This document shows positions 13,239 through 25,680 of a DNA stretch of 64,000 nt, one piece after another. Both the position numbers and the translations under genes were made by a program. Each line of letters opens with the position of its first letter. Positions within the stretch are counted from its first letter, which is position 1. The notes beneath the pieces were generated by a model, which saw nothing but the letters and a program-made list of their open reading frames with translations, searched no databases and had not been told where the DNA came from. This DNA comes from Scilla litardierei (lineage: Eukaryota; Streptophyta; Magnoliopsida; Asparagales; Asparagaceae): positions 159,260,817-159,324,816 of the forward strand of contig CM061132.1 of NCBI GenBank assembly GCA_030789695.1, given 5' to 3'.

Positions 13239-15255
13239 TTGGTGGGCTTCGGGCCTATCAGGTCTGTAGCGCGCCACTCTGAGTGGGCCTCGCTTATCCG
13301 ACAGAATTTACCAGCCCGCCTAATGGGCTGGGCCCCTATACTCAACAGCGTCCAAGTGGAGGATGCCGCAGATTCTGCATCATCATCGAAAGGACACAGA
13401 AGGACAACCAAGGTACCTAAGGTGTCTCAAGAGAAATTCGACCGATTTGCAGAGCGGGTCGACAAGAATATCACCGTATTGGTGCCCCTGGTGCGTCAAA
13501 GTATGGGAGGTCCACCAGTCGCAAATGAGCAACTACCGCCTCCAAATCCAACTCCGACACTGACAAGGGGTGCTGCCATACTCAGGGATCCAAGAGATCC
13601 GAGAGTGGATCGACAAGAGAATGCCCCACTCAATACAACACCCACATCTCACCATAATGGCAAAATGGGGAATGATAAAAGTGCCTTCGGTTTCCAGGAA
13701 GGACTCGGTCCCTCCAACTAGACGCACGACTCGCAGCATTCTGGGTCAGGTAATAAATGGAGCCACTCAAGGCCACAACCCTCTCGATTTGCAGGTGAAA
13801 TGGGAGGAGAAAGGAGGAAGAAATTCCTAACCGATCCTCGGGAGCTACTTGCCTGCAAGGCTGGGATGGGCGATTCCAACTTACCCATTCTACAATTCAA
13901 CGAACCCTGTTGCAGGAGAACATCACGTCTGCTCCTTTTCTCCCAAATAGGGGTGGCAAAATGAGCCCGACCCGACCCGACTCGAACCCGGCATCCTTAA
14001 CCGGGTATGGGTAGGGGCCAATCCGGGTCAAGTAGGATCCGGGTTGACCCGACCCGACCCGGATAAAATCCGGGTCGGGTATGGGTTTGGCATGTCAACC
14101 CAAAAATGACCCGAATTCGACCCGGTTTACTTTCTATCTCTATATAAAAATTTATATAATAACTTCAATACACAGTTGCAAAGGGGAGTTGTGCTTATAC
14201 GATTGAATTTTTGCCCTCTTCTTTAAAAGGTCTTGTATTCAATTCCCTTTACATACAACTTTTTAGTTAATTTTATTACTTTTGTTAATAAAATGGTAAT
14301 GTTAATTTTACTTCCTTAATGTCATCAGTGCGGTTTAAGCGAAAAGCTGCTGAAAATTATGCAACACTTAATAAATTATCGGTGGCACTTAATAAATAGC
14401 TGGATATCGAAAAAGGAGCAGTTGTGTATAAGTCAAATCTTAACCCGACGGGTTAACCCGAACCCGACCCGGATTCAATCCAAGTCGGGTTAGGGTTTAC
14501 CCCTAACCGGATCGGGTCAAATCTGACCCGACCCGAACCCGAACCCACCCGACCCGTTTGCCACCCCTACTCCCAAAGATCAAGCTCTCCGTCTTGTCGA
14601 CATATGACGGCAAAGGCGACCCATGGTCATACATCCGCAAATACCTAAACGTGATACTGCTTCATGAGGCCGACGAGCCATACCTCTGCCGAGCTTTCCA
14701 CACTATCCTAATTAAGATAGTGGAAGGGTGGTACAACGAATTACCTGACGATGGTGTCGGGTCATTTGACGAATTGGCCGATTTGTTTTGCTGGCAATAT
14801 GTCACGAGTCGGCGTCCCAGGAGAACGTCCCCCACCTCTTCACGTTCAAGTAGAAGGATAAAGTGCCAATCCGAGCCCTCGTCCATCAGTTCAACGACGA
14901 AAAGCTCGAGGTAGAAGACACACCAGATGTGACTGTCATCGTGGATTTTACTTAAGCAGTGCAGAACAAGCATTTGCAAAGGGCCCTCCACTAGTTTCCA
15001 TATAACAATCTTGTGGAGCTGTTCAATATAACAGATCGGTTCACCATCTCTGAAGAAGTGGAGGAGCCAACTGAAACTACTGAGAAAGGCACTCATACCC
15101 ACCGTGGAGACACCAAATGAGAAAAGCAATCCCAGGGAACCCATCGCCAAGAATCTCGGGATAAGAGACAGAGGGAGAGGAGCCCACGAAGCAATGAGCG
15201 CCCAGCTTATGCAAGACCAAACGCACCCATGGCGGAGGTCCTAGCTTATGCCCAA
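13239..15255 (+). pseudogene. Broken Gypsy-type gag, interrupted by a hAT element and then by the B array
   Basis: This is a relic of a Ty3/Gypsy capsid gene. The first part (open at 13239-13721) is hydrophilic and contains KVSQEKFDRFAERVDKN. After the hAT insertion (13948-14569) the retrotransposon gag core follows at 14570-14914: PKIKLSVLSTYDGKGDPW, then a CRAFHTILIK segment, W-Y-N-E-L-P, and F-D-E-L-A-D-L-F, the usual order in plant Gypsy gag. Past about 14815 the homology jumps to another frame (PHLFTFK, then IRALVHQFNDEKLEVED), with in-frame stops, so the gene is frameshifted. It breaks off at 15255 where LTR1 of element B begins. No protease or reverse transcriptase follows. It is a dead copy. 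The exact 5' limit is uncertain. Confidence 0.8.
13948..14569. mobile_element. hAT-type non-autonomous element
   Basis: This 622-bp element has ends TAGGGGTGGCAAA and TTTGCCACCCCTA, a perfect inverted repeat of the hAT type, and an 8-bp target duplication CTCCCAAA (13940-13947 and 14570-14577). Both subterminal regions are packed with CCCGACCCG / CGGGTCGGG repeats, as in hAT elements with subterminal transposase sites. The centre is AT-rich and non-coding. Removing it and one duplication brings the two halves of the gag relic together. Confidence 0.95.
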
Positions 15256-18036
15256 TGTAATACCCTGTTTCCATATGTACGGATATTACGTACGTATTTT
15301 TCGATCGTATTTATACGTGTATGGCTTAATGTATTTTTGGTGATTTTTCCTAATTTTCCTAGAATTATTATATTGCTGAAACTATTGTTTAATATGTTTA
15401 AACATTATTAGATGTATGATGTGTGAAGTATTTTGTTTAATACATAGTATGAAGTATGGCTACTAGTAATAATGAGTGTATTTCTTTTTATTACAAATTA
15501 GATATCTTGATTTTTGTTAACATGCCACCTTAGCCCTTAGGTGTCATATGGCTAAGCATCTTTTAATCTCCTCATGACACATCAATCGTTAGGTGTCACT
15601 CTCTAAGCCCTTTTGCATTTCAACATGACACTTAGCATACACACGTCCCCTTCCTAATTATGCATGGGAATTTGGATGAGGAGAAAAGGGAAAGGAAAAA
15701 AGAAAAGGAAAGAGAGAAAAGAGAAAGGGAAGGAAGGAGGATGATCTATGGAATGGAAAGCTAGGCCAAGGAGAAGGACTTGAAGAAGGAGGAGCCATAG
15801 GGGTTAGGGCTAAACCATTTTCCCTCATCATCCAAGTGGTAGGAATCCAACCTCATCTTGTATGTTATTTTCATGCTAGTTGTAGGAGTAAATTTCCTTG
15901 TTATATGCTCCTAGAAATTCCTGCAGTTTAATAGCAACATAAATCTTTCATAACTGTTTCTGTTGACTGAATTGAATTCTACAAAAATTATATTCGTGTA
16001 TCTCTTTAAATTCTACCTCATGTTCATATATAATATGCCTATGTTCAGTTCAGTATTTAGTAATAAAAATTCCATCTTCACAACATATCTGTATTCCATC
16101 CAATCTGGATACACTTAAGTAAAATTGTGCTCAGTCACTGTACCGCCATGGAATTTTGTATTCTTGGTCTCGTTGTAAAGTTAACAACTTTTTCTACAAC
16201 TTCATCCAAGGGCAAGTTTTTCGAAATTCTAATTTCAACATGCCCTAAATTAGTAATCTTTACAGCCTTCAGAATCTGTCTGAAAAACAGATTCGACAGG
16301 TCTCACCAAACTATTCACCATAAATCACCTAAATTATATTTCTGCATGAAATTGTATACGTGAATCCATCACAACCATATCTGCAACTTTCATTTATATT
16401 GTATGGGCATGTTGAATACAAAATTATGGAGAAAAGTGCTCCTCAATCTGACTGTTCTGCTTTTTCCAGCAAGCTGAATGATTTGAATGTTGTTTTAAGT
16501 TCTTTTGGGGTTAATCTTGTCATTAGTGTTCTTAATTGTTTCTGTTATATGGTGAGATATGGTCTATATTCTTGACACAAGCAAATGATGATGTGAATAT
16601 GGTTATATGTTTCAAGTATATTATGTGAAATGAGAAAGGGAATGCACAAGGTGATACATGTCCCAAATGTGTGATGAACTGTGGAAAGAAAAGTAAATGA
16701 AAAGTGTTAGGTTTCATGAAAATGACTAAGTCCTCTTAAAGGAGGGTGACATGGGGTTTGGGTGAAACGCGGGTAAATTATAGGAGTTAAGTAACGGACA
16801 TCAGTTATATTTCTCACCCGATGTGTCACACCCGGAAGGGGGAGTTTGAGAGGGTTGGAGAGGCCGGTGGTGTGCTCTTTTGCACCATGACTGGTAAATG
16901 ATGGTTTTCTCCGTTTTCCGTAAAAAAACCCGAAATTTGTCTCACTCCCGTACCTTGTCCCGTTCGGATAGGGAGTTAAGAGAGACCTCTCTGGTGCCCG
17001 TGTTACTGGTTGAGGTACCATTTTTCACCCACCTTGGTTGAAGTCCGGCTCCTTAGGCCCTACGATTTACCCGGGTTCCAAAATGCTAACCAATGAATTA
17101 ATTGTTAACCCTCATTATTCTCGTAGGAATGGTAAATGTATGTGTTGTTTACTTGTGTTTCTTTACTATGGTTCTTTTATGTCGTATACCATTGTTATGC
17201 ACCTTGCCTATTGCACATGCACCTTTTCCACGCTTGTGTAGCTGTAGTTCCTTACATTACTGCTATAACTCTCTTATGCCATGTTCAGTTTAATGGCCAT
17301 ATTAGATGTCATGTTATATCTTGTCCATGCTAATATGCTACTAATGTCTCCTTTGTATGCCATGTTTTATTTAGGATGTTAGAATGCACATGTGTAATGT
17401 TAACAGGTTAGCTTCATCATGTTTAACTTGTGGTTATTTTACTATGTTGTCTTACTGTCATGTTGTTTGTACCTTCGTTCATGATATGCATATAATGCTT
17501 TATGTCACACCCATGTTCCTTTTAGTTCATTCCATGTTTCATTTGCACTTTGCTATGGATGCATGTAAAGTAGTTGCATTTTCATAATTGCATATTAGTG
17601 TGAGTTTGCATTCCTACTGGGTCGCGCTGTGACGTGTCTCCGTTGACTTTTTAAGTTGGTTCTTGGAGTTGGAGGCCTCTTTGGCTTAGTTGGCTGGAGT
17701 TGCGGGTTTGTGAGAGTGAGTGAGTGACTTGGGAGTGTTGTTGTAACTTGGGTGAGATGTGAGTTCTTGTACATTAGTGAGATGTGGGTAATGTTGTATA
17801 TGAGATTTGTATAGGGAAGTTGTATATGAACAGTTTGTATTTATCTACATCAGTGATTTAGTTGTTGGTTCTCTTTGTGTTTTTGGGTTGTCTGGAATGC
17901 TACATGTACTATCCCAGCAGTGCACAATGGACCTGTTTGTGTTGAAATTTTATATTTCCTTCGTAGCTCCTGCCTCTTCGGGAATACCTGATACGGATTC
18001 GTACTTATCGGGTATCCTAGGGAGCGGGACGTTACA
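15256..18036 (+). repeat. Element B LTR1
   Basis: This 2,781-bp LTR starts TGTAATACCC and ends GGGACGTTACA, with a TGTAA/TTACA inverted terminus. It cuts the gag relic. It is directly followed by the B internal start ATTTGGTGGCC. Related copies are LTR2, LTR3 and LTR4. The bases CCCAA (15251-15255) are the candidate left target duplication, but the right partner is not found. Confidence 0.9.
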
Positions 18037-19266
18037 ATTTGGTGGCCTATGCAGGTCACCACACTGCGGCTGTGTAAGGGTAGTGTGTGTAGTGTTCCAA
18101 GGGTAGTTTAGTCTTAAGGTGGGCAGGAGTTCAGACTTAAGATAGAACCCTGATATCAGAAGTTTGAGGTATAGAACCCTGAGGGTAGACACTAGAGTGT
18201 TGATTGAGTAAGAATGTGTGTATATATTTATGTGTGTATGTATGTGTACCTATACGTCTATGGCTCTATAAGTTTTGAATATGGCTTGTCGAGCCTATTG
18301 AGATGATATACTCATGTGCATATGGCTATGGGATATGTAAGAATGATTATATGGCTATGTGATTGTATTTGAAGTATATGTGTTAATACATGGTTGACTT
18401 ATGAGTAGTGTGTATAAAAAAATTGAGTTATATACTTGATTGGGGTGCATGTAGTGTATAGATGTATTGTGTTGTGGTTATATACTGTGTGTGATATATG
18501 CACATGTAGAGTGTCCAGATGCACGTGTGGATTCTTGAGTTCCACCCTTGTATGTGTGGATATGTCGTAAGAGTATTAGTACTATGTGTTAATATATGTG
18601 ATGAGTATATGATATCTGTATGGTTGTAAACTGATACACTTACATTTTATTTGGATGAATATAGTTTTATATGGTTATCTATGTGTATTGATATTGATAT
18701 GCTAGGTCGTGTGCGATGATACATCTGTGAATGTTGTATGGATACTAGGAGACATACATGATTGTATGTCTGAGTATAGAGGTGAATGCGTATATATGTT
18801 AATATATGGTAACCTACGAGGAGTGTGTATCATGGACCTATATAGTTGATTGAGTTCTAGGCGATGTATAGATATGGTATGACGTCTGTATTTGTAGTAT
18901 GTGGTGTATATGTACATGCTGATTGTGTAGATCCATGTGCGGAACTTGGTGTTCCACTCAGGTATGAGTGGGCATGCCCTAGGTGTATTAGAGTTGTGTG
19001 TTTGATATACATATCTGGAAGATAAATATGGTTGCATGTCTGGTGGTAAATGGATACGCCTACACCGAGTGTATGAATGGATATACCATTATCTGGATGG
19101 CTGTATGTGTTTTTACTGAGGTATAAGACTTTTGTGATGACATGAATGTATGTGCTTGGATATATACTAGGAGACATATATGATCATATGTCTATATCTA
19201 TATATATATATGTATGTATGTATGCATATATGCTTATTTGCTTATTGATATATGTATGTGTATATA

Positions 19267-19913
19267 TCTATTATATATTTGGCAACGTTTTTTGAATTCT
19301 AGGGCTGATTAGGATAAGATAAAGAGTGGCTGAGATTTGATCTTGGTAAATCAATGGTTGAGATTGGATTTTGTGAAAATTTTAGTGAGAAAACTTAAAT
19401 TTTGGTGGGAAAACTGTCTTGGGAACCAAAACTTTGAAATTAGAAGTGCATTAAGAAAGATTGTGAAGAATAAATTTGGGTGGAAAAGTGCCTTGGGAAC
19501 CTAAACTTTGAAATTGAAAGTGCCTTGGAAAAGATTGTCGAGAATCAAGATCCATTAAATTAAACAAAATAAAAAATTTAGCGTAAAACAATTTAGCAGA
19601 ATAACAAATTGACGTAAAAATACCATGAGGTTTGTTGTTTCGCCCGTGCCGAGCATTTATGCTAATTTGTTGTTCCGTGCCGCCGAAGGCGCGGACGCCA
19701 AATTTGTTGTTCGATACCGAATTTGTTGCTTCGCGCCGAAGGCGCCTACACCGAATTTGTTGTTCAGAGCCGAAGGTGCCCGTGCTGCTAAATATTTTTT
19801 CGCTAATTTATTGTTCTGTTAAATTTTGGCTGTGGAAATAATTTTTTGGGGAAAAATGATTTCACAGTGTAAATCTTAAATGAACCGTGCCCGCGGGCAC
19901 GGGTTATGACTAG
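19267..19913 (+). mobile_element. Helitron H2, small non-autonomous
   Basis: It begins TCTATTATATATTTGGC after an A at 19266. It ends with a perfect hairpin CCGTGCCCGCGGGCACGG (19885-19902) plus spacer and CTAG at 19910-19913, followed by T. The 5' 100 bases are clearly related to H1 (shared GAATYCTAGGGCTGAYT). At 19670-19818 it carries an expanded version of the H1 repeat, with GCGCCGAAGGCGC hairpins separated by CGAATTTGTTG. Confidence 0.93.
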
Positions 19914-20294
19914 TATATATATATATATATGATATTTGTGGTCGAGTATATCACTGTAATATACTCGTGTGTGTGCAGCTGCAGCTATAGCTATAGCTAC
20001 TATTTTAGATACTTGTATGAATATGGATCGGAATGTTGATATTATAAGTATATACAATTGCGGATGGTTGACTTATAAGCTGTATGTTTAGTAAAGTTAT
20101 TGTATTGTGCGAGATGTATGCAGTGTGTATATACCTAGAGTGTGTTATAGGTATATTATGTGTGAACCTCTACACTCTGCTTAGGTATGAGTTGGTATGT
20201 TAGAGGAAGCATATGAGCTTATGCTTGCCTATGGTGATCTATGTATATAGGTGGTAAACTGTGTACTAAATACATATTCATATGTATGGTTGCG

Positions 20295-20316
20295 AACATG
20301 TACGCGCGTACATGTT
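20295..20316. repeat. Perfect 22-bp palindrome in element B interior
   Basis: The half-site AACATGTACGC is followed at once by its exact reverse complement. The same site occurs at 28809-28830 and 42384-42405 with one mismatch (ACG to CCG) and at 62704-62725 intact, so all four B interiors carry it. The centre is CGCGCG. As RNA it can form a hairpin or a self-dimer. Confidence 0.9.
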
Positions 20317-21131
20317 TATGGGTTCCTATGCTACTGCATGGGTATATATGTGTGTAATGATATGGATGAATATCTGAAGGTAGTGGTTGTGCTTGTTTTA
20401 GTATGTCATGTTATAACGTCAGTTATGATAAGTGTGTGTTTCATGCTATGTTTCATGTCATAACAGTGGTTATGGTATGTGTATGCTTCATGTTATGGTT
20501 CCTCTCATAATATTTGTCATGACCTGTTAATGTTTCATACATAACATGTGTGTTGACATGAGTTGTATGTGACGTATGGTGTAACATGATTGTATATTCG
20601 TATGTGTGGGCGTGAGCCCATGCATGAGTAGACTTGTGATTCATTATGTGTCTCTGTTTGCATGGTGTGAGATGGTAAAGATGTTGTATTGAATAACATA
20701 TGGTATTCGATATCTGTAAGTAGTGATATATATATGAGTATGTGTGAATCGACTGTACCCCATTGGTCATACAGGTTGCATGCCCGTGAATTAGTACAGA
20801 TGTGCATATGCTGTGTTGTATCAGCCATGTATATGAAGTATAATGTTGTGTATATTTGTGTGTATGGGTAATACATGTGACCATGTGATGTATATGTGCA
20901 GTAGATGAATGAGGGTGTATGAATATGAGATAATTTATAATAGCATAATTATACGTATGGATATAAGTCAGGATACATGGTTGAAGTATCTGTATAAGTA
21001 TTTGTTTATCGGTGTGCTTTGCCTTCGTATATGCTTTGGATAGATTGACCCTACAGTATATATCTGCTCACCCTTAATTATATCCTTAGTTGGAAAGTCC
21101 GATGACGGACTTTATTTTAAGGTGGGTAGGA

Positions 21132-23843
21132 TGTAATACCATGTTTCCATATGTACGGATATTACGTACGTATTTTTCGATCGTATTTTTACGTGTATGG
21201 CTTATTGTTTTTTGATGATTTTTCCTAATTTTTCTAGAGTTATTTTATTGATGAAACTATTGTTTAATATGTTTAAACATTATTAGATGTATGATGTATG
21301 AAGTATTTGGTTTAATACATAGTATGAAGTATGGCTACTAGTAATAATGAATGTATTTCTTTTTATTACAAATTAGATATCTTGATTTTTGTTAACATGC
21401 CACCTTAGCCCTTAGGTGTCATATGGCTAAGCATCCTTTAATCTCCTCATGACACATCACTCATTAGGTGTCACTCTCTAAGCCCTTTTGCATTTCAACA
21501 TGACACCTAGCATACACATGTCCCCTTCCTAATTATGCATGGGAATTTCGATGAGGAGAAAAAGGAAATGAAAAAGAAAAGGAAAGGAAGAGAGAAAAGA
21601 GAAAGGGAAGGAAGGAGGAGGATCCATGGAAGGGAAAGCTAGGCCAAGGAGAAGGACTTGAAGAAGGAGGAGCCATAGGGGTTAGGGCTAAACCCTTTTC
21701 CCTCATCATCCAAGTGGTAGGAATCCAAACTCATCTTGCATGTTATTTTCATGCTAGTTGTAGGAGTAAATTTCCTTGTTATATGTTCCTAGAAATTCAT
21801 GCAGTTTGATAGCAACATAAATCTTTCATAACTGTTTCCTTATGCTGAATTGAATTCTAAAACAATTATATTCGTGTATCTCTTTAAATTCTACCCCATG
21901 TTCATATATAACATGCCTATGTTCAGTTCAATATTTAGGAATAAAAATTACATCTTCACAACATGTCTGTATTCCATCCAATCTGGATACACTTAAGTAA
22001 AATTGTGCTCAGTTACTGTACACACCATAAAATTTTGTATTCTTGGTCTCGTTGTAAAGTTAACAACTTTTTCTACAACTTCATCTCAATTCAATTTTTT
22101 CGAATTCTGACTGCAACATGCCCTAAATTAGTAATCTGTATAGCCTTCAGAATCTGTCTGAAAAACAGATTTGACAGGTCTCACCAAACAATTCACTATA
22201 AATCACCTAGATTATATTTCAGCATGAAATTTTATAGGTGAATCCATCACAACCATATCTGTAACTTTCATTTATATTGTATAGGCATGGTTAATACAAA
22301 ATTATGGAGAAATGTGCTCCTCGATCTGACTGTTCTGCTTTTTCCAGCAAGCTGAATGATTTGAATGTTGTTTTAAGTTCTTTTGGGGTTAATCTTGCCA
22401 TTAGTGCTCTTAATTGTTGCTGTTATATGGTGAGATGTGGTCTATGTTCTTGACACATGCAAATGATGATGTGAATATGGTTATATGTTTCAAGTATATT
22501 ATGTGAAATGAGAAAGGGAATGCACAATGGATGCATGTCCCTAATGTGTAATGAACCGTGGAAAGAAAAGTAAATGAAAAATGTTATGTTTCATTAAAAT
22601 GACTAAGTCCTCTTAAAGGAGTGTGACATAGGGTTTGGGTGAAACACGGGTAAATTATAGGAGTTAAGGAACGGACATCGGTTATATTTCTCACCGGATG
22701 TGTCACTCCCGGAAGGGGGAGTTTGAGAGGTTTGGAGAGGCCGGTGGTGTGCTTGTGTTGCACCATGACTGGTAAATGGTGGTTTTCTCTGTTTTTCACA
22801 GAAAAACCGAGATGTTCGGGTAGGGAGTTACGAGAGACCCCTCTAGTGCCCGTGTTGCTGGTTGAGATACCATTTTTCACCCATCTTGGGTGAAGTCTGC
22901 CTCCTTAGCGCCCTACGATTTACCCGGGTTCCAAAATGCTAACCAATGAATTAATTGTTAACTCTCATTATTCTCGTAGCAATGGTAAATGTATTTTTTG
23001 TTTACTTGTGTTTATTTACTATGGTTCTTTTATGTCGTATACCATTGTTATGCACCTTGCCTGTTGCATGTGCACCTTTTCCACGCTTGTGTTGCAGTAG
23101 TGGCCATATTGGATGTCATGTTATATCTTATCCATGCTAATATGCAACTAATGTCTCCTTTGTTTGCCATGTTTCATTTAGGATGTTAGAATGCACATGT
23201 GTAATGTTAACAAGTTAGCTTCATCATGTTTAACTTGTTGTTATTTTACTTATGTTGTGTCACTGTCTTATTGTTTGTACCTTCGTTCATGATATGCATA
23301 CAATGCGTTATGTCACACCCATGTTCCTGTTAGTTCATTCCATGTTTCATTTGCACTTTGCGATGGATGCATGTAAAGTAGTTGCAATTTCATAATAGCA
23401 TACTAGTGGGAGTTGGCATTCCTACTGGGTCACGCTGTGACGTGTCCCGTTGACTTTTCAGGTTAGTTCTTGGAGTTGGAGGCCTCTTTGGCTCAGTTTG
23501 TTGGAGTTGCGAGTTTGTGAGAGTGTGTGAGTGACTTGGGAGTGTTGTTGCAACTTGGGTGAGATGTGAGTTCTTGTACATTAGTGAGATGTGGGTAATG
23601 TTGTATATGAGATTTGTATAAGGAAGTTGTATATGAACAGTTTGTATTTATATACATCAGTGATTGAGTTGTTGGTTCTCTTTGTGTTTTTGGTTTGTCT
23701 GAAATGCTACATGTACTATCTCAGCAGTGCGCAGTGGAACTGCTTGTGTTGAAATTTTGTATTTCCTTCGTAGCACCTACCTCTTCGAAAATACCTAATA
23801 CGGATTCTTACTTATCGAGTATCCTGGGAAGCGGAGCGTTACA
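21132..23843 (+). repeat. Element B LTR2
   Basis: This 2,712-bp LTR starts TGTAATACCATG and ends GCGGAGCGTTACA. Compared with LTR1 and LTR4 it lacks short blocks, including one near 22805 and one near 23098, which LTR3 also lacks. LTR2 and LTR3 therefore form one sublineage. Confidence 0.92.
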
Positions 23844-24966
23844 ATTTGGTGGCCCATGCAGGTCACTGCACTGCGGCTGTGTAAGGATAGTGTATGTAGT
23901 GTTTCGAGGGTAGTTTAGTTTTAAGGTGGGCAAGAGTTCAGCCTTAAGATAGAACCCTGATATCAGAAGTTGAGGTATATAGCCATGAGGGTAGACACTA
24001 GAGTGTTGATTGTGTAAGAATGTGTGTATATATTTATGTGTGTATGTAAGTGTACATATACATTTATAGCTCTATAAGTGTTGAATATGGCTTGTCGAGC
24101 ATATTGAGATGATATACTCATGTGCATATGACTATGGGATATGTACTAATGATTATATGGCTATGTGATTGTATTTGAAGTATATGTGTTAATACATGGT
24201 TAACTTATGAGTAGTGTGTATAAAAAAATTGAGTTATATACTTGTAACGGTCTATTTTCATCAAGACAAACTATTTACGGATTTGACCAATTTTTCAATT
24301 TTTAAACTATTTTATAATGGTTTGTCAGGAGTTTTACTGATTTCAAAAATTTCTTATAAAAATATTTTGAAGTACTAGACTAGTTACGGAGTATTTTAGT
24401 AAGATCGAATTTCATCAAATACTCAAAACATTTCTGATAAAATTTATTTTCAGTTTTTACCGTTTTGACTTAATGAATTTATTTTCTATACAAACATCAT
24501 CAAAACGTTTTCAAACTTTTACAGTAACATTCAATGTTCATTTAGGGCCTCCCACATTAATTTCATAATTTTCGGATATCATTTCAGTAGAGAACCCGCA
24601 AACCCGCTTTCCAAACGTTTTGGCCAAAGACTAGTATTCCCGTAGCCCAAATCCTGAAACGGACTTCGTATTCGCCATCCTCACATCAATACGATCCCGT
24701 GGGTATGTTTTCGTAATTTTTCGGACACGTTTACTAGTAGGGGCAAAATCGCAATTTTGTATTTATCTACTAAATACGTTTAATCTTTTTACTTAATTAA
24801 TAATTACCCTATTAACTATTAAATTACCCTAATCACTTACCTAAGCCCTCACGTCAGCACCCACGAGGAAAACACCAGTTTCTCTTTTCTAAACTTAGTC
24901 AAAATTCTAACCTAATCTATTTAATTTTATTTGACTAAGCTATGGTATTTTAATACTCTAGTAACC

Positions 24967-25036
24967 TATTTAAATAACCCCCTAACCCACTCTCTCTCTC
25001 TAACACTCACAGCCCGCTCTCTCTCTCTCTCTCTCC
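24967..25036 (+). promoter_or_regulatory. Probable LTR promoter: TATA-like box and CT-rich tract
   Basis: TATTTAAATA (24967-24976) is followed by CCCTAACCCAC and long CT runs to about 25036, the arrangement of plant core promoters with a pyrimidine patch near the start site. The same elements occur in the 5' LTR of the complete C copy (box at 33483-33492). They are deleted from its 3' LTR. Transcription is inferred. Confidence 0.5.
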
Positions 25037-25080
25037 ACGTCTCTCCCTCACTCTTCCGCCTCGTCTCTCTCTTCCCGCTC

Positions 25081-25680
25081 TCGCCGTCGCCGGAGGAAGT
25101 ATCGCCGCCACGGCGACCTCGCAGCCCCGAGCAGCTCCGCCCTCCGCGCTACCCCCCGCCGTCATCAGCCGCCGTCGTCCCCGCCGGAGCCCGCCGTCAC
25201 CCCCCTCCGCCTTCTCCGCCTCCATCGCCGCCGACCACGTCTCGCCGTCGCCAGCACCCCTCCGCCGGTCCGCCGCCGCTCTCCATCGCCGCAGAACGCC
25301 GTCGACCGCAGCCCCGAACGCCGGCGAGCACCCCGCAGCACCACCACCCAGCTCCGCCCCCAAGGCCGCCTCGTCGCTAGGCGCTGCCCCCCGTCGCCAG
25401 GCCGCCCCCCACCGCTCCGATCAGCCCCAGCTGCGCCGGCCTCCTCCTCCGCCGTCCTCCGTTCGACATCACCGTCGAGCACATCACCCCACAGCGCCTC
25501 CCGCGCTCCACCGCCGTCCCGAGGCCTCCCCCCGCCTGCACGCCGTCGCCGACGTCTCCTCCGCCCGCGTCCGCCCCCGCCGACGAGACCCCGCGCCGCC
25601 GATGCCCGCATCCGACGCCGCCGCACCCCCGGTCGCCGCATCCGCCTCCGCCGGACAACGCACAAACCCCCCCCCCCCTC
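25081..25680. other. Very GC-rich block inside the C LTR
   Basis: About 600 bp made largely of CCG/CGCC repeats sit in an otherwise AT-rich LTR. Frames stay open on both strands here and read as Pro/Arg/Ser-rich or Gly/Arg-rich peptides. This follows from base composition and is not evidence of coding. It recurs at about 33590-34205 and 38721-39300. It may be a captured gene leader or a transcribed LTR leader. Confidence 0.7.

Larger units (their letters stand above)
18037..21131 (+). mobile_element. Element B internal region 1, non-coding
   Basis: Non-coding interior between LTR1 and LTR2, rich in TATGTG-type sequence. It starts ATTTGGTGGCCTATGCAGG (candidate primer site; no tRNA assigned) and ends with codons for D-D-G-L-Y-F-K-V-G-R-M and the polypurine tract AAGGTGGGTAGGA directly before LTR2. 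It contains Helitron H2. It also keeps the empty site (ATACT, 18432-18436) at which element C sits in internal regions 2 and 3. No gag or pol domain appears in any frame. Confidence 0.85.

Noticed and set aside
15251..15255. CCCAA as a target duplication for the whole B array
   Set aside because: The right end of the array is truncated at about 63148, and no matching CCCAA follows an intact LTR end, so the duplication cannot be confirmed.
20453..20884. 143-codon His/Thr/Tyr-rich minus-strand frame, repeated at 29044 and 42626
   Set aside because: It lies in the TG-rich B interior. Its repetition follows from the tandem array, and the frame is not kept in full in the other copies (118 and 113 codons).
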